A DNA stretch of 64,000 nucleotides from Lepidostoma basale (taxonomy: Eukaryota > Arthropoda > Insecta > Trichoptera > Lepidostomatidae), in assembly GCA_022606425.2 (NCBI GenBank), contig JAHDVF020000087.1:124001-188000 (forward strand). The letters are read 5' to 3'. The translations under genes and the position numbers were made by a program. How positions within the stretch are numbered: the stretch's first letter is position 1; the number at the start of each line of letters is the position of its first letter. Below, piece after piece: positions 61,855-64,000 of the stretch. A model generated the notes under the pieces. It saw nothing but the letters and a program-made list of their open reading frames with translations, was not told the DNA's origin and did no database searches.

Positions 61855-62483
61855 GCTAACTAACTAACCATCAAGCCGTTTCTCCGAAGGGGTAGGCAGA
61901 AATAATGGACTGCCACACTTTTCTTTCCCGACATTTTTCTCAATTCGCTTCCTCAACATTCATACATCGTGTCATGCACGCGCGTCCATTTCTCCGACTC
62001 CTCACATGGCCGACATTCAATATTTGATTTATTTGATTGTGCCACGTTTTCCTCGGTCTTCCGATTCTATTTCTGGTTCCATTTACATCGTTAACGTATA
62101 ATTTTTTTACCATTCTTTCATTCTTTCCAATCAATGTCCAAACCATCTTAATGATCCTTTCATTATTTTGTTCATAACACCATCATTCGCACCGCGTTCA
62201 CTTCTTATATTTTCATTCGACACTCTATCATACGCAGAGTATCCGCACATTCTTCTAAGAGATCTCATTTCAACTGCATTTATTCTACTTTCATCCTTCC
62301 TTTGCCAGTTTCATGCTTCGCTTCCATACATAAGGGTCGGTAGAAGAACACCACTGTGCACTGCCATTCTAGCTTTTTTGGATAGGTTTTTGTTTGCGAT
62401 GACAACTTTAAGTGCACCATTCAGTCTGTTGCCTGCCCCAACCCTTCTTTCAATATCCCTCTCCACTGTAAACATACTCCCTA
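61855..62483 (-). mobile_element. T-LINE fragment, S1
   Basis: (TAAC)n at 61857, minus-strand ORF end ([37 protein letters not shown]), GYSAYDRVSNENIRSE, back to VERDIERRVGAGNRLNG at about 62470. An L2-like LINE follows directly. Confidence 0.85.
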
Positions 62484-63010
62484 TTGTAATAGAGTTTATG
62501 CAAACCTTCCAAAACAACAAATAAACAAACTTCAATCTGCGTTCAATGCAGCAGCAAGACTCATTAAAGGCATTCCAAAAAGGTCCCATATAACACAACA
62601 TCTCAAAGAACTTCACTGGCTTAAAAGTCCGGAAAGAATCAAGTATAAACCCTGCTGGACAGTCTTCAAAGCGCTACATGGAATGGCACCAAGTTATATA
62701 TCTGAACCCTGTATAACGGACAGCCTAAATACAAGGAAATCCACACTTCGCTCGGCCAACTCCTCGGCAATAGGAAGATTAGTTGAGCCGAAGCGTTGCC
62801 CCAGTACAAATTTCGGGGATCGAGCGTTCGCGGTAGCCGGTCCATCAGCTTGGAACAATCTCCCTTCACACCTCAGATGCATAAATGATCCGACAGATTT
62901 CAAATCGAAACTGAAAACCCATCTTTTTCATATTTCATACCCGATTTAAACATTTATACATTGTTCTACTTTACTTTTTAAGCGGTAACTTTTAGATTTT
63001 TGGATTTAAA
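62484..63010 (+). mobile_element. L2/CR1-like LINE 3' fragment
   Basis: FNAAARLIKGIPKRSHITQH, LKELHWLKSPERIKYKPCWT, VFKALHGMAPSYISEPCITD, then FGDRAFAVAGPSAWNNLPSH and LRCINDPTDFKSKLKTHLF. The DRAFxxAGPxxWNxLPxxLR and FKxxLKTxLF end is diagnostic for L2/CR1-type ORFs. It ends with TTTAAAACACGGCGC. Confidence 0.85.
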
Positions 63011-63048
63011 ACACGGCGCTTTAGTAGTTAGCATATTATTATTATCAC

Positions 63049-63203
63049 CTGTCCGCGAAGTACTGGGTGGCCACATCCCCGATGGGCAGCTTGCTCAGCA
63101 CCACGTTGGCCCCCGACTCGTGGATCTGACGCAGCTTCTCGTACAGGATGGTCCACTCCGCGTCCACCACGCGCTGGTACTCCGCCACGTTCTCCACGCG
63201 CAC
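63049..63203 (-). CDS. CCT7: CCT7 (TCP-1 eta), most upstream exon in the window
   Basis: Minus-strand acceptor TTGCAG/GTGCGC; donor GACAG/GTGATA. It encodes [51 protein letters not shown] plus AG of an Arg codon. [41 protein letters not shown] is the CCT eta apical/intermediate signature, so assignment is firm. Earlier exons with the P-loop and ATP-binding GDG motif lie beyond 64000; none was found between 63204 and 64000. Confidence 0.95.
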
Positions 63204-63404
63204 CTGCAAGCACACTTCCCTCGTCAAGACGCGCTTCTCTCACAGAACCTAGACGTGCCTAGGGTCAACCGGCAAGGCAAGCCCGTCCAACTTTTAGTGT
63301 TATAATATTAGCAGAGGGTCACGATAATGTATTCTTCCGGATTAAAAGAGTTTTATCTTTCTAATTTAATTGATTTTAAATCTATACAAAAAATAAATAA
63401 TAAA

Positions 63405-63515
63405 TAATTGGCAAAAGAAGGATGAAGGTAGAATAAATGCAGTAGAAATGAGATCTCTTAGACGAATGTGCAGATACTCTGCGTATGATAAGAGTGTCGA
63501 ATGAAAATATAAGAA
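63405..63515 (+). mobile_element. T-LINE scrap, S1
   Basis: NWQKKDEGRINAVEMRSLRR, then MCRYSAYDKSVE-like sequence with a 1-bp insertion; it ends at a foldback element. Confidence 0.7.
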
Positions 63516-63519
63516 ATAT

Positions 63520-64000
63520 TTTTGTGAATGTATACTTACACTTGTATACGAATCCTGGATTTCACCCACCGTGGGTTATCAATTCATGAAATTTAATTGT
63601 ACCTCAATAGAGACGAAGATGGAAACTGAATATGGTTGATCAAGGTGTTTACAGGACTTATGACCTGTCATTGGTTGGGTTTAGCGCACGCTTTATTTAA
63701 TTACAACATTCCCCATATCACCTTTTTCTCTATGACCATGTAAGACAAATTTTTGGAAGTTGTATATATGTTACAAATCTATGCCTAACTTCACATGTCA
63801 GTTTCAACATGCCATCTATGAGATTTTGATTACATATGTTAATCTTTTTAAGATTACCCTATATAATCCACATACTAACACCATGATAACTGAATATGGT
63901 TGATCAAGGTGTTTACAGGACTTATGACCTGTCATTGGTTGGGTTAAGCGCACGCTTTATTTAATTACAACATTCCCCATATCACCTTTTTCTTTATGAC
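63520..64000. mobile_element. Long-TIR foldback element, running to the window edge
   Basis: TACGAATCCTGGATTTCACC, the CACCCACCGTGGGTTAT palindrome, AATTGTACCTCAATAGAGAC, then the interior (CATATGTTAATCTTTTTAAG). After CACCATG an arm restarts (AACTGAATATGGTTGATCAA), so a second partial unit begins near 63886. Confidence 0.7.

Overview
This is an animal (eukaryotic) window: exons are split by GT-AG introns, coding exons are GC-rich in an AT-rich background, and most of the DNA is transposon debris. The mix of an AKR2E-like aldo-keto reductase, a NACHT-ankyrin protein, jockey-type LINEs and LINE tails of the kind common in moth genomes suggests an insect, most likely a lepidopteran (inference). 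Four host genes can be read. (1) 1-1890 (+): the 3' part of a NACHT-ankyrin protein with an in-frame TAG at 1510-1512. (2) 16788-20491 (-): a C2H2 zinc-finger gene with a large final exon, a small ATG exon, and possibly a non-coding first exon near 22.5-22.8 kb. (3) 34823-46231 (+): a complete six-exon aldo-keto reductase gene, 305 aa, every intron in phase 0, catalytic tetrad intact. (4) 63203-48362 (-): the last six exons of the chaperonin gene CCT7 (TCP-1 eta), about 291 residues to the stop, with one apparent GC-AG intron. AKR and CCT7 converge, about 2.1 kb apart.

Everything else is mobile or tandem DNA. The dominant family, called T-LINE here, is a 5'-truncated RTE-like non-LTR retrotransposon ending in (TTAG)n. 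It has about 35 pieces in at least four subfamilies, named by the diagnostic motif in the ORF C-terminus: S1 GYSVYDRVSNENI, S2 RTMYDRISNADI, S3 KTLYDRIPNDEI, S4 KSVYDRVTNASI. Other families are a jockey/CR1-like LINE with a TGATT tail (J-LINE), an L2/CR1-like LINE, several LINE 3' fragments of other families, non-autonomous retroelements with borrowed LINE tails, and terminal-inverted-repeat elements (CAGTG element with 7-bp target duplications, hAT-type with 8-bp duplications, a long-TIR foldback family, a mariner-like deletion derivative, a TGTCGCC element).

The most notable structure is a 100-bp satellite whose unit is the 3' end of the T-LINE coding region. One array of 12 near-identical units fills about 95% of AKR intron 2. 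Opposite-strand arrays of the same unit lie just past the AKR polyadenylation signal (46.3-46.8 kb) and upstream (27.9-28.8 kb). A second, 137-bp tandem array in AKR intron 1 appears to derive from the 3' end of the J-LINE, so tandem amplification of LINE tails seems to have happened more than once here.

Layout: 0-2 kb NACHT-ankyrin gene; 2-16 kb transposon nests; 16.2-22.9 kb zinc-finger gene and its TE-filled introns; 23-34.8 kb TE and satellite region with a possible AKR first exon near 25.6 kb; 34.8-46.3 kb AKR; 46.3-48.3 kb satellite and LINE fragments; 48.4-63.2 kb CCT7 with TE-filled introns; 63.2-64 kb foldback repeat. The four genes do not form an evident shared pathway.
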